From NCBI GenBank assembly GCA_965226865.1, contig CBDDEH010000003.1, positions 248,001 to 312,000 of the forward strand: 64,000 nt of DNA, given 5' to 3'. Below the pieces are notes generated by a model. It was not told where the DNA came from. It did no database searches and worked only from the letters and a program-made list of their open reading frames with translations. The translations under genes and the position numbers were made by a program. Numbering within the stretch: the stretch's first letter is position 1; the number at the start of each line of letters is the position of its first letter. Shown here in pieces: positions 6,051 to 15,363 of the stretch. This DNA is from CBDDEH01 sp965226865 (lineage in GTDB: Bacteria > Chloroflexota > Dehalococcoidia > Lucifugimonadales > JAGWBF01).

Positions 6051-7925
6051 ATGGTAGTTCAAAGCCGCATTGGTGAACGTCTCAGCCTGTCTCTTGAGGG
6101 CTGGAGTAAGCTCGGCGATACCATCGCTACCCATAACGGAAACACGGTCCAGGTGTTCGGTGGAATACCGGGTGAGGAAGTGGTAGCTGAAGTCGTCAAA
6201 GAGCGCGGGACCCATATCGCGGCCAGAGTCATCGAGGTTCTCAGGCCGTCTCCACATCGCGTAACCTCGCCCTGCCGTTATTTCGGAGAATGCACAGGGT
6301 GCCAGTGGCAGCACGTTGACTATGAGAAGCAACTCCGGATAAAGACTCAGACCGTGATTGATGCCCTTGTCGAGGTCGGTGATTTAGTTGATCCGCCGGT
6401 GTCTCCCTGCCTGGGTGCGCCCGAACAATTTGGCTACCGCAACCACGCTCGCTTTACGGCCCGCCGGGACGGGAGTCTGGGATTTGTAAACAGGGATACC
6501 CGTAGGTTCGTAAAGGTTCAAGAATGTCTGCTCATGCATCCCTGGATAAACGATGCCCTCGGTAGGCTGCAGGACCGGTGTGGGGAGACAACCCAGCTAT
6601 CGATCAGATATGGGGCCAATACAGGAGACTTTTTAATACAGCCTACGCTCAAAAGCACTGAAATCCCCCTAAAGTCGGGACAGAAACATTACACCGAGTC
6701 CGTTGGAGGGCGTAAATTTCGTATCGCGTCCCCCTCTTTTTTTCAGGTCAACACCAACCAGGCGGAGCTTTTGGTGGCCCTCGTAAAGGAGGGCCTACGG
6801 CTTACTGGAGACCAGATTCTCGTCGACGCTTACGCCGGCGTCGGAACATTCGCTGCCCTGCTGGCTCCCCATGTGAAGAAGGTTATAGCCATCGAGGAAG
6901 CCGCCTCTGCCGTTGAGGATGCGGGTACCCATATTGCAGACCTGGAAAATGTCGAGTTTATTGCCGGGAAAACGGAAGAAGTCCTTACACAAATCGGCAA
7001 CAGCCCGGACGCTATCATCCTGGACCCGCCCAGGGTCGGTTGCCAGCCAAAGGCTCTGGAAGCGGTTCTTAAACTGTCGCCCGAGCGGATTGTCTATGTG
7101 TCTTGCGACCCTCCGGCCCTGGCGAGGGACTTAAAGGTCCTATGCAAAGAGCAATACCGCTTAGAAGAAGTACGTCCAATCGACATGTTTCCACAGACCC
7201 GCCATGTGGAATGCGTAGCTGTCCTCTCACTGGTCAGGGATACCGACGGTACCGGTCCACATGGCAAGCCTGAGGGCACGGTAGATTTAGTGCTGGCGTT
7301 GACGTCGCCGCGCAGGCGTGAGCTTACGTCACGCTTGGGTATCTCGTATCGGGTGGTTCCCCTACAGTCGGCCGAGTTGGCCCAGGGAAACGAGACTCCG
7401 GAGGAAATGTCAGAGCGTCTGGCCCTGCTGAAGGCCAGAAGTATATCTTCCAGTGCTCCGGCCTCTCTGATCATCGGCGCTGATACCGTCGTGGTGCTGG
7501 AAGGTGGTGTATTAGGCAAACCCAAGGACGACGACGATGCTCGTAGAATGCTCCGTGAGCTGAGAGGGAGGGAACACCAGGTGGTCACCGGTGTGGCAGT
7601 GATCGATGCTTCTCGCAATCGAGAGTACTTAGCCAGAAAAGCCACGTCAGTTCACATGAGGGACTATTCCGACCACGAGATCGAGGCATACGTGGACAGC
7701 GGTCGGGCTGCGGACAAAGCAGGGGCCTATGGGATTCAGGACGTCGATTTCAGCCCCGTCGCGGACATGGATGGTTGCTATACCAACGTCGTGGGGTTGC
7801 CTCTTTGTACACTCGCAGACCTGCTAAATGAGGCTGGCATCGACGCTACTCATGTTGAGGTGCCGCATGAGTGCTCCCAATGCCCTCTTCAGGAAGAACC
7901 ACACCAGCTTAACGCAGAAAGGTAA
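6051..7925 (+). CDS. Fused 23S rRNA (uracil-5-)-methyltransferase and Maf-type nucleotide pyrophosphatase
   Basis: A 624-residue two-domain protein. Residues 1-395 match the RlmD/RumA family: an N-terminal TRAM-like part, an Fe-S cluster set C75, C81, C84, C159, a SAM site VDAYAGVGTF (258-267), DPPR (325-328) and catalytic C352 in VSCDPP. Residues 412 to about 605 are a complete Maf domain (LALTSPRRREL at 415-425, GADTVVV near 467, VVTGVAV). Maf hydrolyses non-canonical or modified nucleotides such as m5UTP and dTTP. There is no stop or internal start with an obvious RBS at the junction, so it looks like one fused polypeptide. GGAG lies 8 nt before the ATG at 6051. Confidence 0.9.
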   Translation: MVVQSRIGERLSLSLEGWSKLGDTIATHNGNTVQVFGGIPGEEVVAEVVKERGTHIAARVIEVLRPSPHRVTSPCRYFGECTGCQWQHVDYEKQLRIKTQTVIDALVEVGDLVDPPVSPCLGAPEQFGYRNHARFTARRDGSLGFVNRDTRRFVKVQECLLMHPWINDALGRLQDRCGETTQLSIRYGANTGDFLIQPTLKSTEIPLKSGQKHYTESVGGRKFRIASPSFFQVNTNQAELLVALVKEGLRLTGDQILVDAYAGVGTFAALLAPHVKKVIAIEEAASAVEDAGTHIADLENVEFIAGKTEEVLTQIGNSPDAIILDPPRVGCQPKALEAVLKLSPERIVYVSCDPPALARDLKVLCKEQYRLEEVRPIDMFPQTRHVECVAVLSLVRDTDGTGPHGKPEGTVDLVLALTSPRRRELTSRLGISYRVVPLQSAELAQGNETPEEMSERLALLKARSISSSAPASLIIGADTVVVLEGGVLGKPKDDDDARRMLRELRGREHQVVTGVAVIDASRNREYLARKATSVHMRDYSDHEIEAYVDSGRAADKAGAYGIQDVDFSPVADMDGCYTNVVGLPLCTLADLLNEAGIDATHVEVPHECSQCPLQEEPHQLNAER

Positions 7926-7930
7926 ACGGA

Positions 7931-8173
7931 TTGGACTTTTTGGGAATAGGCGCTTTAGAGATTCTTATGATCCTGGTGATAGCCCTGATAGTCCTGGGTC
8001 CCGCTAGAACCATGGGTTTGGCCAGGGACGCTGGGAAGATGTTTAGCGGAATGCGCCGGGCGATGAGCGAGCTATCCCAAGCAGTCGAAGCAGAGGAACT
8101 GGATGCAAGTGGCCCGGATACCGGCAAGGCGCATGATTCCAAACCAGTGGACCACAAAGAGGAGCAGCATTGA
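7931..8173 (+). CDS. Sec-independent protein translocase TatA/TatB family
   Basis: An 80-residue protein with TTG start, one N-terminal membrane helix (about residues 3-21, IGALEILMILVIALIVLGPAR), then an amphipathic helix and acidic tail, the plan of TatA/TatB. The FLGIGALEILMI start with Glu near residue 10 is closer to TatB. Its TGA overlaps the TTG of tatC by four bases, so the pair is translationally coupled. Works with TatC in export of folded proteins across the cytoplasmic membrane. Confidence 0.85.
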   Translation: MDFLGIGALEILMILVIALIVLGPARTMGLARDAGKMFSGMRRAMSELSQAVEAEELDASGPDTGKAHDSKPVDHKEEQH

Positions 8174-8922
8174 GGGACGGGGAGATCCCTATAACCACTC
8201 ATTTCCAAGAGCTTCGACGGAGACTCATGATCTCCGCCGTGGCGACTCTCGCCACGACTATAGTCGCTTTCGTCTTCTACGACGAGATAATAAGGCTTTT
8301 GCTCCGGCCTGCAGACGACCCGGACCTGATTTTCATAGAGGTCACCGAGATGATAGCCGTGACTTTCAAGGTCTCCCTGGTCACGGGTTTGATGCTGGCA
8401 TTTCCCGTCATACTGTTCCAGGTCATAATGTTCGTCGCGCCTGCGTTGACGTCCCGAGAGAAGCGTTTGGTGTATGCCTTCATGCCAGGAGTGTTGTTGT
8501 CTTTTGTGGTCGGCGTTGCATTTGGATACTTCGTGCTGGTCCCTCCGGCAATCAGCTTCTTGTTGGATTGGGGGTCCGACCTTGTGACTCCGATGATCCG
8601 GATCAGCAACTACGTTAACGTGGTGGTGATGTTGCTATTCTGGATAGGTGTGGTCTTCGAGACACCCATAGTGATGTTCCTGCTTGCTAAACTGGGCATC
8701 GTATCTTGGAGAGGATTTGCGCGTTGGAGAAAATACTGGGTCGTAGTGGCCTTTGTTTTGGGCGCTATAATTACCCCGACGTTCGACCCGATCAATCAGT
8801 CGCTAGTAGCCGTGCCGTTGATAGTTCTCTACGAGGTAGGGATTTGGCTGTCGAGGCTGGCAACTCGAGGCAGGTCTGAAAGCTATCCAGGGGTGGCTGC
8901 GTCAGGGCCGTCTGGAAGCTGA
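8170..8922 (+). CDS. tatC: Twin-arginine translocase subunit TatC
   Basis: A 250-residue polytopic protein with about six membrane helices, opening with HFQELRRRLMISAV and carrying the VSLVTGLMLAFPVILFQ segment, which contains the conserved region that binds twin-arginine signal peptides. The C-terminal loop after helix 4 (FETPIVMFLLAKLGIV) is also typical. TTG start overlaps the stop of the TatA/B gene. A second Tat gene (tatA) follows in convergent orientation. Confidence 0.92.
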   Translation: MRDGEIPITTHFQELRRRLMISAVATLATTIVAFVFYDEIIRLLLRPADDPDLIFIEVTEMIAVTFKVSLVTGLMLAFPVILFQVIMFVAPALTSREKRLVYAFMPGVLLSFVVGVAFGYFVLVPPAISFLLDWGSDLVTPMIRISNYVNVVVMLLFWIGVVFETPIVMFLLAKLGIVSWRGFARWRKYWVVVAFVLGAIITPTFDPINQSLVAVPLIVLYEVGIWLSRLATRGRSESYPGVAASGPSGS

Positions 8923-8937
8923 GCTGGCGGTTAGGCC

Positions 8938-9150
8938 CTAGTTCTTTGTCGCGGACTTAGCCCTCTTACGCTTTGGCTTGACCTCAGGCTCTTCGTCCAG
9001 AGAGATTTCTTCCTGGCCGGTCAAAGCTCCCTTAAAAGCCCTCATGCTTCGGCCAAGGGAGGCACCCATCTTGGGTAGCCTGGCCGCTCCGAATATGAGC
9101 AGTACAACCAGAAGTATTACGACAATTTCAGGCCAGTGTAGCCCCCGCAT
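8938..9150 (-). CDS. tatA: Sec-independent protein translocase TatA
   Basis: A 70-residue protein starting MRGLHWPEIVVILLVVLL, with one membrane helix, the FGAARLPKMG hinge of TatA proteins and a long basic tail (PKRKRAKSATKN). AGGAGG lies seven bases before the ATG at 9150, which decides this start over upstream in-frame ATGs. It is convergent with tatC, 15 bp apart. It forms the pore-forming component of the Tat system. Confidence 0.9.
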   Translation of the reverse strand: MRGLHWPEIVVILLVVLLIFGAARLPKMGASLGRSMRAFKGALTGQEEISLDEEPEVKPKRKRAKSATKN

Positions 9151-9316
9151 GGTAAACCTCCTTGTCGCCAGCCTAAAGCTACATTCCATCATAACAGGAA
9201 AGATGATGCTTGGGCGATAAGATACGGGTTCCCACCAAGCCAGACTTGGGTTGGAATCGCCAACAGGAATTGGTGCACCACAAGCTGATTTTGCGTCGGA
9301 AATCGTAATCCTGATA

Positions 9317-9345
9317 TTGAATACCCAATCTCGACGGCGTATAAT
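9317..9345 (+). promoter_or_regulatory. Sigma70-type promoter of the lpd-pdh cluster
   Basis: TTGAAT (9317-9322), a 17-bp spacer and a consensus TATAAT (9340-9345) lie about 50 bp before the lpd start. It is the best promoter match in this intergenic region. Confidence 0.6.
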
Positions 9346-9393
9346 TTTTGGTCAAACGGGCTTTGCTGTCGAATTTGTGGTGGGGATGCATGA

Positions 9394-10773
9394 GTGGTAA
9401 GTGACGGGGAATATGACGTAGTCGTTATCGGAGCAGGTCCCGGCGGCTACGTGGCTGGAATCCGAGCAGCCCAGCTAGGGCTGAAAACGGCGGTGGTGGA
9501 ACGGGATGAGCTGGGCGGGGTCTGCCTAAACTGGGGATGCATACCTAGTAAGGCTCTATTAAGAAACGCTGAAATCCTCTCTTTACTTCACCGAGCCGAT
9601 GAATTCGGCTTCACATTCGATAACCTCCAGGTAGACTACTCAAAGGCCATAGACCGTAGCCGGAAAGTCGTGGACAAAAACGTTAAGGGCGTCGCATACC
9701 TGTTTCGAAAAAACAAGGTTGAGCACGTCAAGGGTGACGCAAAACTTCGAGATGCCAACACCATCGAAGTGGGCCCTGAAGGTCGGATTCTGAAGACCAA
9801 AAACACTATCCTGGCTACGGGTGCCCGTCCCAGGAGCATTCCAGCCCTCGAGATCGACGGCGAGCGGGTCATCACGAGTCGCCACGCTCTGGAGTTGCGA
9901 GAATTACCAGCCTCGATCGTCATAGTTGGGGCAGGAGCTACCGGTGTCGAGTTTGCCTATCTATATAACGCCTACGGTGTAAAAGTCACTGTAGTAGAAC
10001 TTCTTCCCCGCGCGGTGCCGAACGAAGACGAAGAGATCAGTGCCCAATTGGAGCGTGACCTTTCAAAGCAAGGTATCACTTTTTTGACAGGCTCCGGCGT
10101 GGCCGAGATAGATGGATCCACGCTAAAGGTGGAATCACCCAACGGTGTGCAGGGGCTGGAGTGCGACAAGGTACTGGTCGCCGTGGGAGTGGTGGCGAAC
10201 GTTGAAAACATCGGCCTGGAGGAGTTGAGCGTAGAAACGGATAGAGGGTTTGTGAAGGTCGACGAGCGCATGTCCACCAATGTACCGGGCTTATATGCTA
10301 TCGGCGACATGACCGGCAATGTGCTCCTGGCGCATGTGGCCTCTGCCGAGGGGGTGACGGCAGTGGAAACAATAGCGGGCCTGGACCCACAACCTCTGGA
10401 TTACGTAAACATGCCGAAGGCCACTTACTGTCTGCCACAAATCGCTAGCTTCGGACTGACCGAACAGCAGGCTAGAGATAGTGGTTATGAGGTCAAGATC
10501 GGTAAGTTTCCTTTCCAGGCTAGTGGGAAAGCGCTGGCCATTGGAGATACTCATGGAATGGTCAAGCTGGTGGTGAACCAGTCCAACGGCGCCATTATCG
10601 GAGCCCATATGATAGGTCCGGAGGTCACGGAGATGCTGGCGGAACTTTCCATAACTAGGATGCTGGAGGGCACAACGGAGGAACTGGGCTGGCTGGTTCA
10701 TTCCCACCCAACGTTGTCGGAGGCCCTTAAAGAGGCTGCGCTAGCTGCCGACGGTCAGGCGATTCATATTTGA
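9394..10773 (+). CDS. lpdA: Dihydrolipoamide dehydrogenase (E3)
   Basis: A 459-residue FAD disulfide oxidoreductase. The FAD-binding GAGPGGY (13-19) is followed by redox cysteines C44 and C49 in GGVCLNWGCIPSKALL, an NAD-binding GAGATGVEF and the C-terminal HSHPTLSE catalytic His-Glu pair. GTG start at 9394. It reoxidises the lipoyl domain of the E2 subunit and passes electrons to NAD. First gene of the E3-E1alpha-E1beta-E2 cluster; pdhA follows after 16 bp. Confidence 0.97.
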   Translation: MVSDGEYDVVVIGAGPGGYVAGIRAAQLGLKTAVVERDELGGVCLNWGCIPSKALLRNAEILSLLHRADEFGFTFDNLQVDYSKAIDRSRKVVDKNVKGVAYLFRKNKVEHVKGDAKLRDANTIEVGPEGRILKTKNTILATGARPRSIPALEIDGERVITSRHALELRELPASIVIVGAGATGVEFAYLYNAYGVKVTVVELLPRAVPNEDEEISAQLERDLSKQGITFLTGSGVAEIDGSTLKVESPNGVQGLECDKVLVAVGVVANVENIGLEELSVETDRGFVKVDERMSTNVPGLYAIGDMTGNVLLAHVASAEGVTAVETIAGLDPQPLDYVNMPKATYCLPQIASFGLTEQQARDSGYEVKIGKFPFQASGKALAIGDTHGMVKLVVNQSNGAIIGAHMIGPEVTEMLAELSITRMLEGTTEELGWLVHSHPTLSEALKEAALAADGQAIHI

Positions 10774-10789
10774 AGGGCGGTAGCCAAGG

Positions 10790-11776
10790 ATGAAGATTAA
10801 GTCTCACCTAACAAAGGCGAAACTCGTTGATCTCTACCGGCAGATGATTCGCATCAGACGATTCGAGGAAGAGTGCGCCCGCCAGTACATGCAGGGAAAT
10901 ATCAAAGGCTTTCTACACCTCTACATTGGTGAGGAAGCAATAGCCGTCGGTTCTATCTCGGCCTTGCGCCCGCAAGACTACGTGGTGACCCACTACCGTG
11001 ACCATGGCCATGCCCTTGCCAGAGGGCTGGAAAGCAAGGTAGTCATGGCCGAGCTGTTTGGCAAAGCTACCGGTTGTAGCAAGGGCAAGGGCGGCTCGAT
11101 GCACCTGTTCGACGTTTCTAAAAACTTCATGGGTGGGTATGCGATCGTCGGTGGGCAAATGCCCATAGCCGCAGGACTCGCTTTCGCCGCCAGTTACAAG
11201 AAAGAGGACAGGCTCGCCCTGTGCTATCTAGGTGATGGCGCTCTCAACGAAGGTGAGTTCCACGAATCGATGAACCTGTCGACGATTCGGAAGCTTCCGG
11301 TTATCTATTTCTGCGAAAACAATCTCTACGGTATGGGTGCCTCGGTCTGGGAGACCTTCGCCCGCGCTGACGAAATCTATCGGGTTGCCGAGGCGTATGA
11401 CATGCCTGGCTGGCGTATGAACGGTATGGACGTGATAGACGTCAGGAAAATGACTGAAGCTGCCGTCGAATACGTGGCCAGTGGCCAAGGCCCCATTTTC
11501 CTGGAGGCCCAAACGTATCGATTCAGAGGCCATTCTATTTCAGACCCGGCCGAATACCGGCAGACCAGGGAAGTAGAAGAATGGCTACTTAAAGATCCGA
11601 TAGAGTCGTTAAAGCAGCAGCTCTTGGATGAAGGGTTGAGTTCTGACAAAGAGCTAAACGCGATAGATGCGGAAGCGCTGAAGGAGATCGAAGAGGCGGC
11701 TGCATTCGCCGCAAACAGCCCCTTCCCCGAACCGTCGGCGCTGTACGAAGACATTTACGCCAGCGGGGTTCGGTGA
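10790..11776 (+). CDS. pdhA: Pyruvate (or acetoin) dehydrogenase E1 component, alpha subunit
   Basis: A 328-residue thiamine-diphosphate enzyme subunit. The ThDP-binding motif is GDGALNEGEFHESMNL...FCENNLYGMG, and the phosphorylation-loop-like HFRGHS region (YRFRGHSISDP) is present. It decarboxylates the 2-oxo acid together with E1 beta. Three bases separate it from pdhB. Acetoin dehydrogenase E1 looks very similar, so the substrate is not proven; the lack of acetoin genes nearby favours pyruvate. Confidence 0.93.
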   Translation: MKIKSHLTKAKLVDLYRQMIRIRRFEEECARQYMQGNIKGFLHLYIGEEAIAVGSISALRPQDYVVTHYRDHGHALARGLESKVVMAELFGKATGCSKGKGGSMHLFDVSKNFMGGYAIVGGQMPIAAGLAFAASYKKEDRLALCYLGDGALNEGEFHESMNLSTIRKLPVIYFCENNLYGMGASVWETFARADEIYRVAEAYDMPGWRMNGMDVIDVRKMTEAAVEYVASGQGPIFLEAQTYRFRGHSISDPAEYRQTREVEEWLLKDPIESLKQQLLDEGLSSDKELNAIDAEALKEIEEAAAFAANSPFPEPSALYEDIYASGVR

Positions 11777-11779
11777 GCA

Positions 11780-12763
11780 GTGCCTGAAGTTACATACCGA
11801 GACGCAATAAAGTCCTCGCTGAGGGAAGCCCTCAGCGAGGACGACCGGGTCTTCTTGGCTGGAGAGGATATCGGTCCCTATGGCGGCGCTTATGCTGTAA
11901 CCAAAGGGCTTTTCGAGGAGTTTGGTTCAGAACGAATCAAGGATTCCCCGCTCTCTGAGTCCGCGATTATAGGCGCCTGTACTGGTGCCGCCATAGCAGG
12001 CCTGCGGCCTATCGCCGAAATCATGACCATTAACTTCAGCATGCTGGCCATGGACCAGATAGTGAACCACGCGGCCAAGCTGCGGTACATGTCCGGCGGG
12101 CAGATGTCGGTTCCGCTGATAATCCGTACGGTCACAGGAGGGGGAGCCTCGGTTGCGGCGACGCACTCCCAGAGTCTGGAAGTATGGTACGCTTCTGTCC
12201 CTGGCCTCAAAGTAGTAGTGCCCGCCACTCCCTATGACGCTATTGGGTTGCTACGAGCAAGCAGAGAAGAGCTTGATCCCGTGATGTTCATCGAGCACAT
12301 AATGTTATATGGTAGTCGTGGAGAAGTCCCGGAGACTCGGTTTACCGTTCCAATAGGGAAGGCTGATATCAAACGAGAAGGCAAAGACGCAACTATAATA
12401 TCCTATTCTTGGATGTCTATCGTGGCCTTGGAGGCCGCAAAGAAGCTCTCTGAGGAAGGCATAGACGCGGAGGTGATAGACCTCCGGACCTTGAGGCCTC
12501 TGGACTCGGAAACTGTCCTGGAATCGGTCAGGAAAACCCACAGGGCTCTGGTGGTGGAGGAGTTCTGGAGGACAGGCGGATTCGCCGCGGAAATCGCTGC
12601 TCAGATACAGGAACACGCCTTTGATTATCTGGATGCTCCTGTGGCCAGGTTGGCTGGAGCCGAAGCCCCCATGCCCTATTCGTTCCCGTTGGAAAAGCTG
12701 GCCATACCCGACAGCGACGGCGTTGTGCGCGCCGTGAAGGAGATGCTGGGAGTTGCTGCTTAG
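11780..12763 (+). CDS. pdhB: Pyruvate (or acetoin) dehydrogenase E1 component, beta subunit
   Basis: A 327-residue transketolase-like subunit with GTG start. It contains the conserved LAGEDIGPYGGAYAVTKGL, HSQSLE and the C-terminal transketolase domain with VVEEFWRTGGFAAEI. It pairs with E1 alpha in forming the heterotetramer. The start is directly coupled to pdhA and the gene is followed by pdhC after 68 bp. Confidence 0.94.
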   Translation: MPEVTYRDAIKSSLREALSEDDRVFLAGEDIGPYGGAYAVTKGLFEEFGSERIKDSPLSESAIIGACTGAAIAGLRPIAEIMTINFSMLAMDQIVNHAAKLRYMSGGQMSVPLIIRTVTGGGASVAATHSQSLEVWYASVPGLKVVVPATPYDAIGLLRASREELDPVMFIEHIMLYGSRGEVPETRFTVPIGKADIKREGKDATIISYSWMSIVALEAAKKLSEEGIDAEVIDLRTLRPLDSETVLESVRKTHRALVVEEFWRTGGFAAEIAAQIQEHAFDYLDAPVARLAGAEAPMPYSFPLEKLAIPDSDGVVRAVKEMLGVAA

Positions 12764-12831
12764 CGCCCCGTATTTGTATCGCACCGTCGATTTTGTAATA
12801 TGAGTCCTTCGTCCTCTTAAAGGAGGTTAGG

Positions 12832-14058
12832 TTGGCTACGAAAATCGAGATGCCCCAAATGGGTTTTGATATGAAAGAGGGTACCCTTGTTCGCTGGCGT
12901 AAGAAGGAGGGTGATCAAGTAGCCCGGGGTGAGGTGATTGCCGAGATAGAAACCGACAAGGCGACGGTAGATATGGAGGCCTATGCCTCAGGCGTGTTAA
13001 GCAAGATAGTCGTAGAAGAGGGGACAACGGTACCCGTAGGCGAGCTGATCGCTGTAATCGGGGAACCTGGCGAGGCGGTTCCGGACGTGGGCGAAGTCAA
13101 GACCAAGGCGCCTTCCAAGGCTGCCGTTCCCGATAAGCCGGCACCTGCTGCCCCGGCAAAAGAGCCTGCAAGAGCGGCTGTTACTTCCAACGGGGCCAAA
13201 GATATACGGGCTACACCAGTGGCCCGGCGCATGGCAAAGGAAATGGGGATAGATCTAGCTCAGATAACAGGCACCGGCCCGGGTGGGCGTATAACAGAAG
13301 CCGACGTGCGGGCCCAAGATGGAGCGCCGAAAGAAGCCGCGGCAGCCCTCAAGCCTACTACCACTCCAGTTGCGGCTGGAGGAAGGGTTGAGCTGACCAA
13401 AATGAGGCAGGCCATTGCTCGGATTACCGTCCAGAGCAAGCGTGAGGCCCCCCATTTCTACGTCACCTCCGAGGTCGACATGACCCAGGCCATGGCGGTT
13501 CGAAAGCAGCTCAATGAAGAGCCCCAAGACGGCACCAAGATCAGTATTAACGACATGATAATCAAAGCCGCCGCGAAAGCCCTGATAGCGTTTCCTAAAT
13601 TCAACGCTACCTTCCAGGAGGAATATCTCCAGCTAAATGCCAGCCTCAATATTGGCCTGGCCATTGCCCTGGAGCAGGGTCTGATAGTAGCGGCCATCGA
13701 AGGTTGCCAGGACAAGTCCTTGATTGAGCTCGCCAAAGCAAGCAAGGACCTGGTCCGGCGAGCCCAGGGAGGCACACTCCGAGCGGAAGAATATACTGGG
13801 AGTACGTTTACCATCAGCAATCTCGGAATGTTCGACGTGGAGAGCTTCGCGGCTGTCATTTTCCCTCCCAACGCTGCGGTCCTGGCGGTCGGAACGGTCA
13901 AGGAGCAGCCGGTGGTCAGGAACGGACAGATAACGATCGCTCAGGTGATGAAAGCGACGATTTCCGTTGATCACCGTGTGGCGGATGGGGCCGAGGGAGC
14001 CAGGTTCTTGTCCGAGGTGAAAAAGCACCTCGAGAACCCCGTCACTCTTTTGGTCTAA
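12832..14058 (+). CDS. pdhC: Dihydrolipoamide acetyltransferase (E2)
   Basis: A 408-residue protein in three parts: an N-terminal lipoyl domain with lipoylated K43 in ETDKATVDME, an Ala/Pro-rich linker (about 85-120), an E3/E1-binding domain (ATPVARRMAKEMGIDL to ITEADV) and a C-terminal catalytic domain ending in SVDHRVADGAEGARF with the catalytic His. TTG start at 12832 with AAAGGAGG upstream. It transfers the acetyl group to CoA. Lipoylation needs lipA, found at 29111. The stop overlaps the convergent hemL stop by four bases. Confidence 0.95.
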   Translation: MATKIEMPQMGFDMKEGTLVRWRKKEGDQVARGEVIAEIETDKATVDMEAYASGVLSKIVVEEGTTVPVGELIAVIGEPGEAVPDVGEVKTKAPSKAAVPDKPAPAAPAKEPARAAVTSNGAKDIRATPVARRMAKEMGIDLAQITGTGPGGRITEADVRAQDGAPKEAAAALKPTTTPVAAGGRVELTKMRQAIARITVQSKREAPHFYVTSEVDMTQAMAVRKQLNEEPQDGTKISINDMIIKAAAKALIAFPKFNATFQEEYLQLNASLNIGLAIALEQGLIVAAIEGCQDKSLIELAKASKDLVRRAQGGTLRAEEYTGSTFTISNLGMFDVESFAAVIFPPNAAVLAVGTVKEQPVVRNGQITIAQVMKATISVDHRVADGAEGARFLSEVKKHLENPVTLLV

Positions 14059-15341
14059 ACCATCGTCTTAAACGTTTCCTCGGCGGCCACCACTGTCTTT
14101 TCGATATCTTCCTCGCTATGAGCGAGAGAGAGAAATCCGGCTTCAAATTGGGAAGGCGCCAGATATACTCCCATTTCCAGTATCCCGTGAAAAAAGCTGG
14201 CGTATCTTTCAGTATCCGCCTTCTCGGCGTCTGTCTGGTTGCGGACGGGTCTCTTGGTGAAGAACGACGTGAACATCGAGCCAATGCGGTTCGTCGTGAT
14301 AGGTTCTTCGATTTCACGTGCTGCTAGGTCTAATCCACCGACGAGCTTTGCCGCTATCCTGTCGAGGCCCTCGTAAACGCCGGGTTCTTTAAGCAGCTTC
14401 AACGTCGCCAGGCCCGCTTGCACGGCGATAGGGTTGCCCGAGAGTGTTCCAGCCTGGTACATCGGCCCTAACGGAGCGACCATCTCCATAATTTCCCTAC
14501 TGCCTCCATACGCGCCCACCGGCAGGCCGCCGCCTATGATCTTGCCGAGACAGGTTATATCGGCGGCCACCCCGTACAGGGCTTGAGCCCCTCCGTACGC
14601 TACTCGAAACCCGGTGATGACCTCGTCCATGATCACCAGAGCGCCCTGTTCCCTGGAAAACTTACAGAGGTCTCCGAGAAAGCCTGGCTCGGGCCGGACT
14701 ACCCCCATGTTGCCGGCAACCGGCTCGACGATTACTCCGGCAACCTGGCCTGGGTGATTCTCGAAATGAGTATGTACGGAGTCGAGGTTGTTGTACTCGG
14801 CAACGAGGGTTTCGGCTGCGTAGCCTTCTGGCACTCCGGCGCTGGTTGGAACGCCCAATGACAGGGCCCCTGAGCCAGCTTGGACCAGCAGCCCATCGGC
14901 GTGGCCATGGTAGCATCCAGAGAACTTGATGATCTTGTTTCGTCCCGTATAGGCCCTGGCCAGTCGGATAGCGCTCATACACGCTTCGGTACCCGAATTA
15001 ACCAGCCGGACTTGCTCTATGGATGGAAAAGCCTCACAGATAAGCTGGGCAAGCTCAATTTCTGCAGAAGTTGGGGCTCCGAAGCTTGCACCCGACGTAG
15101 CTGCGGACTTTATCGCCTCGACGACCGCGGGATGGGAGTGACCAAGGATAAGAGGGCCCCAGGAGCCAACAAAATCTATATATCGGTTGTCGTCGGCGTC
15201 CCACACGTAGGCGCCACTGCCTCGACTGAGAAAGACGGGAGTACCGCCAACTCCCCGAAAGGACCTTACCGGGCTGTTGACCCCTCCTGGGATATACTCC
15301 ATGGCCCGCCGGTAGAGCTCGTTCGAACTGGATCGCCTCAT
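14055..15341 (-). CDS. hemL: Glutamate-1-semialdehyde 2,1-aminomutase
   Basis: A 428-residue PLP enzyme of class III aminotransferase fold. It starts MRRSSSNELYRRAMEYIPGGVNSPVRSF, contains GSWGPLILGHSHP, SGCYHGHADGLLVQAGSG, IMDEVITGFR and the PLP-lysine region TCLGKIIGGGLPVGAYGG. It converts glutamate-1-semialdehyde to 5-aminolevulinate, the C5 route to haem. It follows hemA by 22 nt on the same strand. Confidence 0.97.
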   Translation of the reverse strand: MRRSSSNELYRRAMEYIPGGVNSPVRSFRGVGGTPVFLSRGSGAYVWDADDNRYIDFVGSWGPLILGHSHPAVVEAIKSAATSGASFGAPTSAEIELAQLICEAFPSIEQVRLVNSGTEACMSAIRLARAYTGRNKIIKFSGCYHGHADGLLVQAGSGALSLGVPTSAGVPEGYAAETLVAEYNNLDSVHTHFENHPGQVAGVIVEPVAGNMGVVRPEPGFLGDLCKFSREQGALVIMDEVITGFRVAYGGAQALYGVAADITCLGKIIGGGLPVGAYGGSREIMEMVAPLGPMYQAGTLSGNPIAVQAGLATLKLLKEPGVYEGLDRIAAKLVGGLDLAAREIEEPITTNRIGSMFTSFFTKRPVRNQTDAEKADTERYASFFHGILEMGVYLAPSQFEAGFLSLAHSEEDIEKTVVAAEETFKTMV

Positions 15342-15363
15342 GGGCCTTTTGCGGCTTGGTCCT

